Positions 44,458 to 53,781 of a stretch of 64,000 nt of DNA are shown here, piece after piece. The stretch lies in contig NZ_JOEQ01000017.1 of NCBI RefSeq assembly GCF_000721075.1, positions 101,418 through 165,417 on the forward strand. The letters are read 5' to 3'. Every line of letters begins with the position of its first letter. Within the stretch, counting starts at the first letter, position 1. Origin of the DNA: Streptosporangium amethystogenes (GTDB lineage Bacteria; Actinomycetota; Actinomycetes; Streptosporangiales; Streptosporangiaceae). The notes under the pieces are model-generated. The model was not told the origin of the DNA and ran no database searches. It saw nothing but the letters and a program-made list of their open reading frames with translations. A program made the translations under genes and the position numbers.

Positions 44458-45107
44458 GCCGCCTCCCGCCCGGCCCACTCCGCGTCGCTCATCCGCAGCA
44501 TCCGCAGCCCGATCACCCCGGAACCGGCCAGGTAGAGCAGGCCGCCCACGACCGTGCCGATCGGGAAGACCAGGGTTCCGAAGACGCCTGCGATGATCGC
44601 GAAGGGTGCCCACCACGGCCCGTGACCGGCGTAGGCCAGGGCCAGTCCGAGCAGGAACAGGCCGAGCAGCCCGAGGAAGCCCGGGATCTGGAACCCGAAG
44701 GTGGCGCCGGGATCGGCGAACGCCTGCTCGGCGAGCATCTCGCCCTGGGCGGGCGGCAGGGCGCGTTCGAGCCGGGAGTAGAAGAAGTCCCCGAGCATCA
44801 ACCCGGAGAAGTTCACCACGCCGAGCAGCGCGAGACCACCGGCGAGGTGGCCGAAGACGACTCCCTGGTGCCGGATGAGGTGGATCATCCCGATGATTCC
44901 CGGGATCATCAACACCCAGCTCCAGTGCAGCAGCGAGGCGCTGACCGAGACCTGCTCCGGATACCTGCCGTAGACGCCGGTGGTGTCGCCGCCCTGCCGC
45001 AGGGCCGGGTCGGCGATGGCGCCCGCGATGTAGAGGAGTGGCGCGACGAGGAGGCATACTCCTGCGGCCCATCTGCGGAAACCGAGTGGATTGGAGAGCG
45101 ATGGCAT
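44406..45107 (-). CDS. Polytopic membrane protein
   Basis: A 233-residue protein with about six hydrophobic helices (WAAGVCLLVAPLLYIAGAIA, SWVLMIPGIIGMIHLI, FLGLLGLFLLGLALAYAG and others). No catalytic motif is visible. It resembles uncharacterised actinobacterial membrane proteins of the DUF4386-like kind. The ATG at 45107 after GGAAGA is preferred over 45200. Its 3' end overlaps the end of the histidine-kinase gene on the other strand by about 50 bases. Confidence 0.72.
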   Translation of the reverse strand: MPSLSNPLGFRRWAAGVCLLVAPLLYIAGAIADPALRQGGDTTGVYGRYPEQVSVSASLLHWSWVLMIPGIIGMIHLIRHQGVVFGHLAGGLALLGVVNFSGLMLGDFFYSRLERALPPAQGEMLAEQAFADPGATFGFQIPGFLGLLGLFLLGLALAYAGHGPWWAPFAIIAGVFGTLVFPIGTVVGGLLYLAGSGVIGLRMLRMSDAEWAGREAAQPVVTEVFSGNRATTR

Positions 45108-45396
45108 GAGATCTTCCCTTGCGTTCCGGCCCGCACCCGGACGGGCGGGGATGAGGCCGGGAACGTTAGGCGACGACGCGGCGCGCGTCGTCCTCCTCAT
45201 GACCTATTGTCGCTCCGCCATCCGGCGGACCCCGTACCCCGCCGATCGCGACACGAGCCCGGCGCCCCGCGCGCGCGGGGCTCACCGCGCCGGGCGCGAC
45301 GCGCGGATCCGGACCGTGAAAGCGAATCGGCGGATCGGGCGATAGAGAGGGACCGCCGTTCGCGTTCGAAGGATTACACATGACGGGAAGACCATC

Positions 45397-45999
45397 GTGA
45401 CCGCGATGTCCTGGGCCGCCCATCCGGCGGAGGACGCCCAGGTCGTCCGGCTCTCCCTCGACGAGTCCGAGCGGTTCAGCGCGATCTTCGACACCTACTT
45501 CGGCGAGATCCACCGCTACGTCGCCCAGCGGCTCGGCGCCGACGCCGCGGAGGACATCGTCGCGGAGACGTTCCTCACCGCGTTCCGCAAGCGGGCGCAG
45601 TACGACCCGTCGCGGGCCGGCGTGCGGGCCTGGCTGTACGGCATCGCCACCAACCTCATCGGCAGGCACCGCCGCGTCGAGGTGCGAACGTTGCGCGCAC
45701 TCGGGCGCCACGGCCCCGACCCGGACACCCCGGGGCACGAGGAGCACGTCGCCGTGCGGGTCAGCGCGGAAAGCCTGCGGCCGAGTCTCGCGGCGGCCCT
45801 GGCCGGGCTCCACCAGCGAGATCGCGACGTCCTGCTCCTCGTCGCCCTGGCCGGGCTGAGCCACGAGGAGATCGCCATCGCCCTGGGCATCCCGTACGGG
45901 ACGGTCGGGTCGCGGCTGAACCGGGCCAGGAAGAAGTTGCGCGCCACGCTGGGCGAGACCAACCCGATGCTGGAGTCCGAGGAGGCCGGTCGTGGATGA
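45397..45999 (+). CDS. ECF RNA polymerase sigma factor
   Basis: A 200-residue sigma factor. Region 2 has RYVAQRLGADAAEDIVAETFLTAFRKR, and region 4 has GLHQRDRDVLLLVALAGLSHEEIAIALGIPYGTVGSRLNRARKKL. The next gene starts within its last codons (GTG at 45992), indicating coupling. That partner belongs to the CU044_5270 type often found after such sigma genes. Together they probably form a cell-envelope stress unit, though the signal is unknown. Confidence 0.9.
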   Translation: MTAMSWAAHPAEDAQVVRLSLDESERFSAIFDTYFGEIHRYVAQRLGADAAEDIVAETFLTAFRKRAQYDPSRAGVRAWLYGIATNLIGRHRRVEVRTLRALGRHGPDPDTPGHEEHVAVRVSAESLRPSLAAALAGLHQRDRDVLLLVALAGLSHEEIAIALGIPYGTVGSRLNRARKKLRATLGETNPMLESEEAGRG

Positions 46000-47029
46000 G
46001 CTGAAGACGGTCCGCGAGCTGTACGGCGAGCCGCGGCTCGATCCGCTCCTCAAGGCCAGGGTGCGCGGGTTGCTGACCGACGAGCCCAGGAGGCGGCGGT
46101 GGCGGCTGTCATGGACCGCGGCCGTGGCCGGCCTCGCGGCCGCCGCCGTGGCGATGGCGATCGCGGTTCCCGGCATGACCGGGGAGGCGGAGGCGCCGAA
46201 CCGGGGCGCGACGCTCTCCGGGCGGTCGGTCCTGCTCGCGGCGGCGACCACCGCCGAGTCGGGCCCCGCGTCGGCGAACGCCTACTGGCGCGTCAGGAAG
46301 CTGCACCGGCGGACGTACCCGGAGCAGCTGGGCAGGGGGGCGAACCGTTACTGGGTGGTGGAGTCACGGCTCACCGAGCAGTGGGTCGCCAGGGACGGCC
46401 GGGTCTGGTCCGCCTCCCGGGCGCTGGGGGCGCGCCCGGGAAGCGAGGCCGACGAGGAGGCCTGGCGTCGCGACGGCTCCCCCACCGAGTGGTCGAGCCA
46501 GGGGGAGGTGCTCTCCACCTCGCCGGAGAAGGGCGAGCTGCGGGCCGTCACCGGCCAAGTGCCCTTCAGCATGGCCGGTCATGAGATGACCTTCGAGCAG
46601 CTCCAGAGGCTCCCGGTCACCCCCGCCGCGCTGCGGGACTGGGTCACCGAGGCGGTGAGCGACGTTCCGGCCGGCACCGTCGACGGCGTCGTCGCGGACG
46701 CGCTCAGCGGCCTGCTGTGGAGCAAGCCGTCGCCGCCGGACGTGCGCGCGGCCGCCTACCGTGCGCTGGCCGAGTTGCCGAACATCCGGTATCTGGGCGG
46801 CGCCACGGACGAGCGGGGCCGGAAGGGAGCCGGATTCTCCTTCACCGTTCAGCCTCCCGGGGCGCGGAGCGGCACGGCCGTGCAGCGGACACTGATCATC
46901 GATCCGGACAGCTCCCAAGTGCTCTCCTCCACGGTCACCGGCCCACCCGAGGTCAGGGGTGAACAGGTCGAGCTGGTCCTGGCGGCGGGCTGGACCAATG
47001 ACCGGCCCGCCGTTCCCGAACTTCCCTAG
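45992..47029 (+). CDS. CU044_5270-type membrane-anchored protein
   Basis: A 345-residue protein. A cytosolic head (DELKTVRELYGEPRLDPLLKARVRGLL) precedes one membrane helix at about 41-60, then a large extracytoplasmic domain with the family's ANAYWRVRKLHRR, ESRLTEQWVARDG and DGVVADALSGLLW segments. These proteins are encoded directly behind ECF sigma factors in many actinomycetes and may regulate sigma activity or be regulated by it. The start overlaps the sigma gene by eight bases. Confidence 0.85.
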   Translation: MDELKTVRELYGEPRLDPLLKARVRGLLTDEPRRRRWRLSWTAAVAGLAAAAVAMAIAVPGMTGEAEAPNRGATLSGRSVLLAAATTAESGPASANAYWRVRKLHRRTYPEQLGRGANRYWVVESRLTEQWVARDGRVWSASRALGARPGSEADEEAWRRDGSPTEWSSQGEVLSTSPEKGELRAVTGQVPFSMAGHEMTFEQLQRLPVTPAALRDWVTEAVSDVPAGTVDGVVADALSGLLWSKPSPPDVRAAAYRALAELPNIRYLGGATDERGRKGAGFSFTVQPPGARSGTAVQRTLIIDPDSSQVLSSTVTGPPEVRGEQVELVLAAGWTNDRPAVPELP

Positions 47030-47091
47030 CCCGCCCGGGAGGCCTGCCTCCTCACGCTGACGGCCCGTTCGCCCTCGTAGCCCCTTCGCGG

Positions 47092-48762
47092 GTGCGCGGG
47101 TGGGCCGCCCGAGACATTGTTTGGAGCAATCGCTTGTTTTGGCATGCCCGTACGGCGCTCGCCCTGATCAGGAACCGTCCCGGAGCGCCTTCCCCGGCGA
47201 CAGGCGAGGGACCGGTCATCTGCCCCGCCGACCGGTTTCCCGCGATCAAGGTGTCCGAGGTCATGGCGGGCCGGATCAGGCTCGTCGGCCTGCCCCCCGT
47301 CGACCTGGGCACCGACATCGACTGGCGGATCGACCCGCACCGGAACCGTTCCTGGACACTGAACCTGCACGCGCTGCGGTGGATGGGAGGGCTGATCGCC
47401 GAGTACGAACGCTCCGGCGAGGCGGAGTACCTCGACCGCGCCACCCGGATCGCCGAGGACTGGACGCGCGCCAATCCCCGTGGCGTGACCGGCATCAGTC
47501 CCTGGGCTTGGGCCGAGCACCCGGTCGCGCTACGCGCCCCGGTCCTGGTCTGCCTCAGCGCGCACGTGCGCGACGACTGGCTGTCGGAGAGCCTGGTCGA
47601 GCACGCCGAGATCCTGTCCGACCCCGCGCTCTACCGGCGGGGGCACAACCACGGCCTGGACCAGGACATCGCGCTGCTGACGGTCGGCTGCCGTCTCGGC
47701 CAGGAGCGGTGGAAGGACCTGGCCGTCCGGCGGATGAGAGACTCGGCGGAACTCGCCATCGACGCGCAGGGCGTGCTGCACGAGCAGGCTCCGCGGTACG
47801 GGATATACGTCCACCGGCGGCTGGGCACCGCGATCGAAGCGATCAGGGCGTCCGGGGCCGAGGTCCCTGCGGGGCTCGTCGCGCGGCGCGACTCGCTGGA
47901 GACCTACGTCAGCCATGCCACCCAGCCCGACGGCCGCCTGGTGCCGATCGGCGACAGCCCGGCCGACACGCGCCCGAGCGGTTTCCGGCACGGGGAGGAC
48001 ACCGTGCGGGTGTTCGACGACGGTTACGTCTTCGGCAGGACGGCATGGGACGACCCGGAGTCGGCCTTCTACTCCATCAGGTTCGGTACCGGCCGCCGGC
48101 TGCACGGTCATGAGGACCATCTGGGCGTCACCTACCACGCCCACGGCCGGGACATCCTGGTGGAGGCGGGTTTCCACTCCTACGAACGGACCGGCTACCG
48201 GAGGTGGACCCTCTCCCCCGAGGCGCACAACGTCCCCGTCGTGGTGGGCGCGGACCTCCGCGAGGGGACGGCGACGCACCTGGTGAGCTCGTCCGTCGCC
48301 CCGGCACGGCAGTGCTACCGGTTCACCGACACCGCGTACGGCGTCAGCCGTACGCGGTCGGTCCTGGTCGGCCACGGCGCCGACCTGATGGCCGTGCTGG
48401 ACTCGGTCCCGGCGGGGTCGGCGCTGCGCAACCTGTGGCACTTCGCCCCCTCGCTCACGGTGGTCGCCAACCGTGACGGCCAGGTGGTCCTGGCCGACGG
48501 GGAGTGGCGGGTGACGCTGCTCCAACTCGCGATGCCCTCGGGCCGGCCGCTCGGCGGGCAGACCGTGCGGACCGAGACGATCGCCCTCGGCTACCTCAGG
48601 CAGGCCGAGGCGACGACGGTCCTGTCCCCGCCCGCCGAGTCGGTACTCACCCTGATCGTGCCGGGCACCGCCGACCCCGAGGTCACCCGGTCCGGCGGAC
48701 GGCTGAGCGTCCGCACTCCCGGCGGCCACGTCTCGCTGCGCTGGGACCCCGACCTGGGTTGA
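47092..48762 (+). CDS. Heparinase II/III-family polysaccharide lyase-like protein
   Basis: A 556-residue protein. The N-terminal alpha-toroid shows RSWTLNLHALRWMGGLIAEY, HPVALRAPVLVC and GHNHGLDQDIALL, where the conserved Asn-His sits. The C-terminal beta-sandwich has GHEDHLGVTYHAHGRDILVEAG, the usual His pair. These enzymes cleave uronic-acid-containing polysaccharides by beta-elimination. No signal peptide is visible, so a cytoplasmic role or a mis-set start is possible. It heads a group of sugar/natural-product-type genes. Confidence 0.83.
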   Translation: MRGWAARDIVWSNRLFWHARTALALIRNRPGAPSPATGEGPVICPADRFPAIKVSEVMAGRIRLVGLPPVDLGTDIDWRIDPHRNRSWTLNLHALRWMGGLIAEYERSGEAEYLDRATRIAEDWTRANPRGVTGISPWAWAEHPVALRAPVLVCLSAHVRDDWLSESLVEHAEILSDPALYRRGHNHGLDQDIALLTVGCRLGQERWKDLAVRRMRDSAELAIDAQGVLHEQAPRYGIYVHRRLGTAIEAIRASGAEVPAGLVARRDSLETYVSHATQPDGRLVPIGDSPADTRPSGFRHGEDTVRVFDDGYVFGRTAWDDPESAFYSIRFGTGRRLHGHEDHLGVTYHAHGRDILVEAGFHSYERTGYRRWTLSPEAHNVPVVVGADLREGTATHLVSSSVAPARQCYRFTDTAYGVSRTRSVLVGHGADLMAVLDSVPAGSALRNLWHFAPSLTVVANRDGQVVLADGEWRVTLLQLAMPSGRPLGGQTVRTETIALGYLRQAEATTVLSPPAESVLTLIVPGTADPEVTRSGGRLSVRTPGGHVSLRWDPDLG

Positions 48763-48789
48763 CCGAGCCCCGGTGCGCCCCGGCGACGG

Positions 48790-48945
48790 TCAGGTGAAGA
48801 CGACCGTACGGTGACCGTTGAGCAGCACTCGCTGCTGCACATGCCACTGGACGGCCCTGGCCAGGGTGCGGCACTCGGTCTCCCCGCCCAGCGCGACCAG
48901 GTCCTCCACCGACGCCGGCGGCCTCTGCTGATCTCCCAGACGTAC
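48790..48945 (-). pseudogene. C-terminal remnant of formyltetrahydrofolate deformylase (purU)
   Basis: The minus-strand frame ends ECRTLARAVQWHVQQRVLLN then GHRTVVFT and a stop. This is the characteristic C-terminus of PurU (xxxLARAVKWHxEHRVLLNGxxTVVF). The formyltransferase-like body and ACT domain are gone: upstream of about 48945 the sequence no longer resembles the enzyme. It is a scar in the 260-base gap between two real genes. Confidence 0.75.
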
Positions 48946-49022
48946 GGGGCATGGACAGGGGTGGCGGGGCATCTTACAGTTCGGGAATGTGCTGATCGCG
49001 GGTTTCCCAGTGAGGCTGTGGC

Positions 49023-50330
49023 ATGCCAAAACGGTTGCTCTACGTTCCCACGCATCGGCGCTGTCCCGAGGCCATCGTCTCGTATCTGGACGAGAGCCTG
49101 TTCCTCGCCCGCAGGTACGGGGAGGAGATCCCCTTCCTGCTCGTCGAGTCGTTTCCGGCCGACTGGATCCCCGAGCATGCCGAGTTGCTCGGGCGGCTCA
49201 GCGTCGAGCGGTCCGCGCGGGCCTTTCACCTGACACCGGAGGGGCGGCGAGCCTACGTACGGGCGCTGGTGGAAGCGGCGGCCGATGAACCGGCGGATCG
49301 GGATCGGCTGGAAAGGCTCCTGATCCCGGAGGGGGTCTCGTACGGGGCGGGGCCGAACATCGCGGCGTTGGTCGCGGTGGCACTCGACGCCCAGGTGCTG
49401 CTGCGCCGGGACTCCGACACGCGCCCGATGCCGCGCGGGGAGGTCCTCGCGTTTCCCGGAGAGCTGGAACTGCGCGCGCTGGCCGGACAGGGGGTGTATT
49501 TCGTCGCCAGCACCTACGTGGGAGATCCGCCGCTGGACCGGCGCGACCTGCTGTCGGCGGGACCGGAGTTCGTGCGCCGTATCGAGCGCGAGATCAAACC
49601 CGGCCTGAGCGATCGGGAGATCGACGAGCTGCTCCGCGAGTACCTGGTCGACGAACCGGCCCGCGGCTACGACTCCGATTTCGTCACCCCCGACCGGCCT
49701 GGAAGCGTGGAGATGGGCGTCTCCTGCGTCAAGGAGATCTTCCGTACGGTGCCGGAGATGCCGCTCACCGAGATGCTCGGATCGGACTTCATCCAGCGGA
49801 ACCTGCTGCTGGCCGTCGGGTATCCGGTGTTGTTCCACTCCCGGAAGGTCTACCACCGCTACGACGAGACCCGGCGCGGGCGCTCCGACTTCTCGGGCGC
49901 GGTCCGCTACGCGGTACGGGACCTGCGTTACCTGCTGTTCTGGCGGATCTGGAGCGAGCTGGCCGCGCGGGTGGCCGCGCGGCCCGAGGATTTCTGGCGC
50001 CCGCCGGGAGAGATCGACGCGGAACGGTTCGGTGCGGCGGCACGGCAGGCGGTCGCCCGGCAGACTCCATCGCTCCCCGGCATCGCGGCGGAGTTCGGCG
50101 CGGCGCACCTGGCCGCGGCGGCGGAGACCGGTGGCGACATCGCGGCACGGCTGAACGCGATCGGTACGGCCGCGCTCGACGGTGCCGACCGTCATGTCGC
50201 GGAGGTCGTGGACGGGTTCGCCGACTACTGTTTCCTGCTGGAGCACTGGCCCGCGCTGGTCGCCGCCGCGTCCCGGTCGGCCGGTCTGGTCCGGGCCCTG
50301 GCCCTAGTGGGAGAGGACCGGCTCGGATGA
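49023..50330 (+). CDS. DUF6271-family protein (glycosyltransferase-like)
   Basis: A 435-residue protein starting PKRLLYVPTHRRCPEAIVSYLDE. It contains GPNIAALVAVALDAQVLLRRDSDTRP, a DxD-like segment seen in DUF6271 proteins of actinomycete biosynthetic loci. The RRDSD motif and overall plan recall GT-A glycosyltransferases, but no activity is established. Its stop overlaps the ATG of the methyltransferase (ATGA), so the two are expressed together. ATG 49023 is the family start. Confidence 0.75.
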   Translation: MPKRLLYVPTHRRCPEAIVSYLDESLFLARRYGEEIPFLLVESFPADWIPEHAELLGRLSVERSARAFHLTPEGRRAYVRALVEAAADEPADRDRLERLLIPEGVSYGAGPNIAALVAVALDAQVLLRRDSDTRPMPRGEVLAFPGELELRALAGQGVYFVASTYVGDPPLDRRDLLSAGPEFVRRIEREIKPGLSDREIDELLREYLVDEPARGYDSDFVTPDRPGSVEMGVSCVKEIFRTVPEMPLTEMLGSDFIQRNLLLAVGYPVLFHSRKVYHRYDETRRGRSDFSGAVRYAVRDLRYLLFWRIWSELAARVAARPEDFWRPPGEIDAERFGAAARQAVARQTPSLPGIAAEFGAAHLAAAAETGGDIAARLNAIGTAALDGADRHVAEVVDGFADYCFLLEHWPALVAAASRSAGLVRALALVGEDRLG

Positions 50331-51004
50331 CCGACGGCAGGCCGCGCAACAGCGGTCAGGAGGTGCCGCACTCGGCCGCCTTTCGGCGGCAGGTCGCCAA
50401 CGCGGTCAGGGCGGCCGAGTTCGAGGCCCGGGAATTCGCCGGGGTGCCGGTCTTCCACGACCAGCCCAGCCTGCTGGAGGCCAGCATCCGTGCCGTCGAC
50501 CCGGCACTGGGGTGCTGGGTGGAGCTCGGATTCGGCGGCGCGGAGAGCGCCCTGCAGATCAGGGCCATCGCCGCACGAGCCGGACTCACCATGACGCTGC
50601 ACGGGTTCGACTCGTTCGAGGGGTTGCCCGAGGACTGGGGAGGTGAGGCGAAGAAGCACGACTACCGGTTCGCCAGGCCCCACCTGGACCTGCCGGACAT
50701 CCGGGTGCACGAGGGCTGGTTCCACGAGTCGATCCCGAGGGCACTGCCGGAGCTGGCCGGCCGGATCGGCTTCGTCCACGTCGACTGCGACCTGTACTCC
50801 TCGACGCGCACCGCGTTCGAGCTGCTCGGAGAACGTCTCGGGCCCGGGACGGTCATCCAGTTCGACGAGTACTGGAACTACCTTGAGGCGGAGGAGGGAG
50901 AGCTGAGGGCGTTCCGCGAGTTCCTCGCCAAACAGGACCTGGGCTTCCGCTATCTCGGCTACAACGCGAACTACATGCAGGCGAGCGTGCTGTTAGAGAC
51001 CTGA
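50327..51004 (+). CDS. TylF/MycF-like class I SAM methyltransferase
   Basis: A 225-residue enzyme. The SAM region is GCWVELGFGGAESALQI, and the acidic and catalytic parts read LHGFDSFEGLPEDWGGEAKK and GFVHVDCDLYSSTRTAFELL. The family methylates sugar hydroxyls of macrolides and related products using a metal ion. Coupled translation with the DUF6271 gene suggests both act on the same glycoside. Length is slightly short but complete. It converges with the NLR gene, overlapping it by 12 bases. Confidence 0.83.
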   Translation: MTDGRPRNSGQEVPHSAAFRRQVANAVRAAEFEAREFAGVPVFHDQPSLLEASIRAVDPALGCWVELGFGGAESALQIRAIAARAGLTMTLHGFDSFEGLPEDWGGEAKKHDYRFARPHLDLPDIRVHEGWFHESIPRALPELAGRIGFVHVDCDLYSSTRTAFELLGERLGPGTVIQFDEYWNYLEAEEGELRAFREFLAKQDLGFRYLGYNANYMQASVLLET

Positions 51005-53320
51005 GATCAACTCCCTGAGCTCCGCCTCGCGGGGTGAGCCCACCTGGTGGAACCGGTCGGCGGCCAGCCGCCACTGCCCGGCGGCGGCCCCGGTGTCGCC
51101 CGCCGCCGCCAGGGTGTCGCCAAGCAGGGTGAGAATCCGGGCCTGCGCCAGCGCGTCGTCGGCTTCGGCCGCGATCCGCAGCGCCTGGTCGAGCCGGGTG
51201 ACCGCCTCGGTGAGGCGGCCCGCGTCGGCCGCCACGGCGCCGAGCCCCGCAGTGGCCTCCGCCTCGCCGCGCCGCTGCCCGTACTCGACGAACGGCGGCA
51301 GCGCCCGCGCGAACGCCGCCTCGGCCTCGTCGATCTCACCCCGGTCGCGGTGCGCCCAGCCAAGCCTGACCAGCGCGTCGGATTCGGTCAGCTTCGCTCC
51401 CTGCTCGCGTGCGATCTCCAGCACCTGCCGGTAGAACCCGGCGGCCAGGTCAGCGTGTCCGCGTACCCGCTGGACGTCCCCGATCGCGGTCAGCGCGTAG
51501 CTCTCCCCACTACGGTCGTGGAACTCACGCTGCATGACCAGTGACCGCTCCGCCTGGGCCATGGCCTCGTCGAGCCGCCCCAGCTGGAGGTAGCTCATCG
51601 CGAGATGGGTGTGGGTGTATGCCACGCCGGTCAGGTCGTCGATCCCGGCCCAGGCCGGCAGTGCCCGTTCGAAGTAGGCGGTCGCCTCGACCATCCGGCC
51701 TCGATCCAGGCAGACCTCACCCATCCCGTTGAGCATGAAGGCGCTCAGCAGCGTGCTGTCCAGGTCCGTCGCGATGGCCAGGCCCGCCTCGTAGCAGGCG
51801 ATGGCCTGGGCCGGGCGGCCCTGGTCCCGGTAGACGTTCCCGAGGTTGCGCAGGATGCACGCCTCGCCCCGCCGGTTGCCCGCCAGCCTCGCCGCCTCCA
51901 GCGCCAGCTCGTGGGTCGCCGCCCATTCGGCCCAGCGAGCGAGCACCCGGAAATGGTAGTGCAGCGGATCGGCGAGTTCCCAGGTCAGGTCCCACAGCCG
52001 GTGCTCGTAGGCCTGCCCGACGGCGGCGACGATGCCCGCCTCCTCGGTGACGAACCAGTCCATCGGCCGGTGGCCGACCAGGACGTCGGCGTCGAGGTCG
52101 CGGGGCAGCCAGAGCCTCGCCCGGGGAGCCAGGGCGTCTCGTTTGCTGTTCGGCGACATCAGGTAGAGGGCGCGTTTGGACAGCGCCAGATACCCGCCGA
52201 GGACACGTTCCATAGCCTCGTCCGCGGGACCGTGGTCACGCAGCCGTTCCTGGGCGAACGAGCGCAGCAGGTCGTGGAAGCGGAAGCGGAGCTGCCCCAC
52301 CGCGTCCTCGCCGATCGCCTCCAGGAGCTGGACGTCGGCCAGCCGCTCGATGAGCTCCTCCGCGACCGCCAGGTCGGAGTCGAGCGCCGCCGCGAGGACC
52401 CAGGGGGCGAAGTCGGGTGCTCTGACCAGGCCGAGCAGCCGGAACGCCGACCGCTCCTCCTCGGTCAGGGCCGCATAGCTCAGGGAGAACGAGGCGCGCA
52501 CGCTGAGATCACCGACTTTCAGCTCTTCGAGGCGGCGGTGCTCGTCCTCCAGCCGGATGAGCATCCGGGCCAGCCGCCAGTGCGGCCGGACCGCCAGTCT
52601 GGCCCCGGTGATCCGGACCGCGAGCGGGAGGTGGCCGCAGAGCCGTACCAGCCGCTCGGCGGCCTCCGCCTCGGCATCGACCCGAGCCGGACCGACGATC
52701 TTCCTCAGCAGTTCGAGCGCCGCCTCGTGCGTCAGCACGTCCAGGTCGAAACCCCGGGCGCCCTCCAGCGTGGGAAGGCGCTCGCGGCTCGTGATCAGTG
52801 CCGCGCAGCCGGGCATGCCGGGCAGCAACGGCCGGAGCTGGGCGGCGGACGCGGCGTTGTCGAGAACGACGAGCACCCGCCTGCCATTCAGCAACCCCCG
52901 GTAGAAGGCGGCGCGTTCGGCCGCCTCCGGCGGGATCGCCGGGCCCTGCACGCCGAACGCGCGCAGGAACCCGGAGAGGACGTCCGAGGGGTCGAGGGAT
53001 TCGGCTTCCGCGCCCCGGAGGTTCACGTACAACTGGCCGTCGGGGAAGAAGTCCCGGAGCCGGTGCGCCAGCCGTACCGCGAGGGTGGTCTTGCCGACCC
53101 CGCCCATGCCCGAGATCGCACTCAGCACCACCGTGTCCTCGGCTCCGACGAGCCAGGAGCGCAGGGTCTCCAACGCCTCCTCACGTCCGGTGAAGTCCGC
53201 GAGGTCGGCGGGGAGCTGGTAGAGCCCCGCGGTGATGGTGAACGGCTGGTCCAGATGCTGATGGATGATCAGGTCTCGTCCGGCGACGTAGAGGTCGCGT
53301 CCGGCGTGCATCTCAGGCAT
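50993..53320 (-). CDS. NLR-type protein: N-terminal amyloid-like motif, NB-ARC ATPase and TPRs
   Basis: A 775-residue signal-transducing ATPase (STAND/NLR). Residues 4-19 are a repeat motif, MHAGRDLYVAGRDLII. Residues 42-330 are the NB-ARC: P-loop SGMGGVGKTT (70-79), Walker B RRVLVVLDNA, ALITSRERL, and the GLPL-like CGHLPLAVRI. A winged-helix region is followed by eight or more TPR-like helical repeats (RGEACILRNLGNVYRDQGRP, GEVCLDRGRMVEATAYFERA). Bacterial NLRs with short N-terminal amyloid motifs recruit effectors carrying the same motif. The matching partner is at 58549. A regulatory role for the adjacent biosynthetic genes is an alternative. Confidence 0.88.
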   Translation of the reverse strand: MPEMHAGRDLYVAGRDLIIHQHLDQPFTITAGLYQLPADLADFTGREEALETLRSWLVGAEDTVVLSAISGMGGVGKTTLAVRLAHRLRDFFPDGQLYVNLRGAEAESLDPSDVLSGFLRAFGVQGPAIPPEAAERAAFYRGLLNGRRVLVVLDNAASAAQLRPLLPGMPGCAALITSRERLPTLEGARGFDLDVLTHEAALELLRKIVGPARVDAEAEAAERLVRLCGHLPLAVRITGARLAVRPHWRLARMLIRLEDEHRRLEELKVGDLSVRASFSLSYAALTEEERSAFRLLGLVRAPDFAPWVLAAALDSDLAVAEELIERLADVQLLEAIGEDAVGQLRFRFHDLLRSFAQERLRDHGPADEAMERVLGGYLALSKRALYLMSPNSKRDALAPRARLWLPRDLDADVLVGHRPMDWFVTEEAGIVAAVGQAYEHRLWDLTWELADPLHYHFRVLARWAEWAATHELALEAARLAGNRRGEACILRNLGNVYRDQGRPAQAIACYEAGLAIATDLDSTLLSAFMLNGMGEVCLDRGRMVEATAYFERALPAWAGIDDLTGVAYTHTHLAMSYLQLGRLDEAMAQAERSLVMQREFHDRSGESYALTAIGDVQRVRGHADLAAGFYRQVLEIAREQGAKLTESDALVRLGWAHRDRGEIDEAEAAFARALPPFVEYGQRRGEAEATAGLGAVAADAGRLTEAVTRLDQALRIAAEADDALAQARILTLLGDTLAAAGDTGAAAGQWRLAADRFHQVGSPREAELRELISGL

Positions 53321-53382
53321 CGCACCTGCCGCATCGGGAAGGAGTCCAGAGTGACACGAGGATTATCCCCGAGCGGAGCCCG

Positions 53383-53763
53383 ATGATGAAGGCGATTGTC
53401 ACCAATGTTTCCCGCCACGACGGAGCGCATGTCCTCGAAGCGCGCTACGGCGACTGGCGGATCACCGTTCACCTGCGTCCGGACACCGGGCCGGTGACGG
53501 CCGCCGAGCTCGCGGAGCCGCTCGGGGCCGTGGCCGCGGCCCTGGCGACGGCACCGGCGGCGGACCCGCCCTGGAGCGACGCCGAGGACGCGGCGCTGGT
53601 ACGCGCCTTCGACGCCTGCTACGACCTCGACGCAGTGGCCGCGCGCCTGGGACGGCCCGCCGGGAGCGTACGGCGGCGGCTGACGCTCTTCGGCAGGCTG
53701 CCCGCGATGGATCCGGTGACCGGTCGGCTCATCGAGCCGTCAGATGACCTCGCCACCCCCTGA
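53383..53763 (+). CDS. Small protein with Myb/SANT-like helix-turn-helix
   Basis: A 126-residue protein, divergent from the NLR gene across a ~60-base gap. The N-terminal half is a beta-rich unit (VLEARYGDWRITVHLRPDTG). The C-terminal half (about 65-105) reads PPWSDAEDAALVRAFDACYD then LDAVAARLGRPAGSVRRRL, the pattern of a SANT-like DNA-binding helix set. It may co-regulate the divergent NLR gene. Alternative start ATG 53386. Confidence 0.6.
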   Translation: MMKAIVTNVSRHDGAHVLEARYGDWRITVHLRPDTGPVTAAELAEPLGAVAAALATAPAADPPWSDAEDAALVRAFDACYDLDAVAARLGRPAGSVRRRLTLFGRLPAMDPVTGRLIEPSDDLATP

Positions 53764-53781
53764 CCTCGGCACGGTCCGCGG

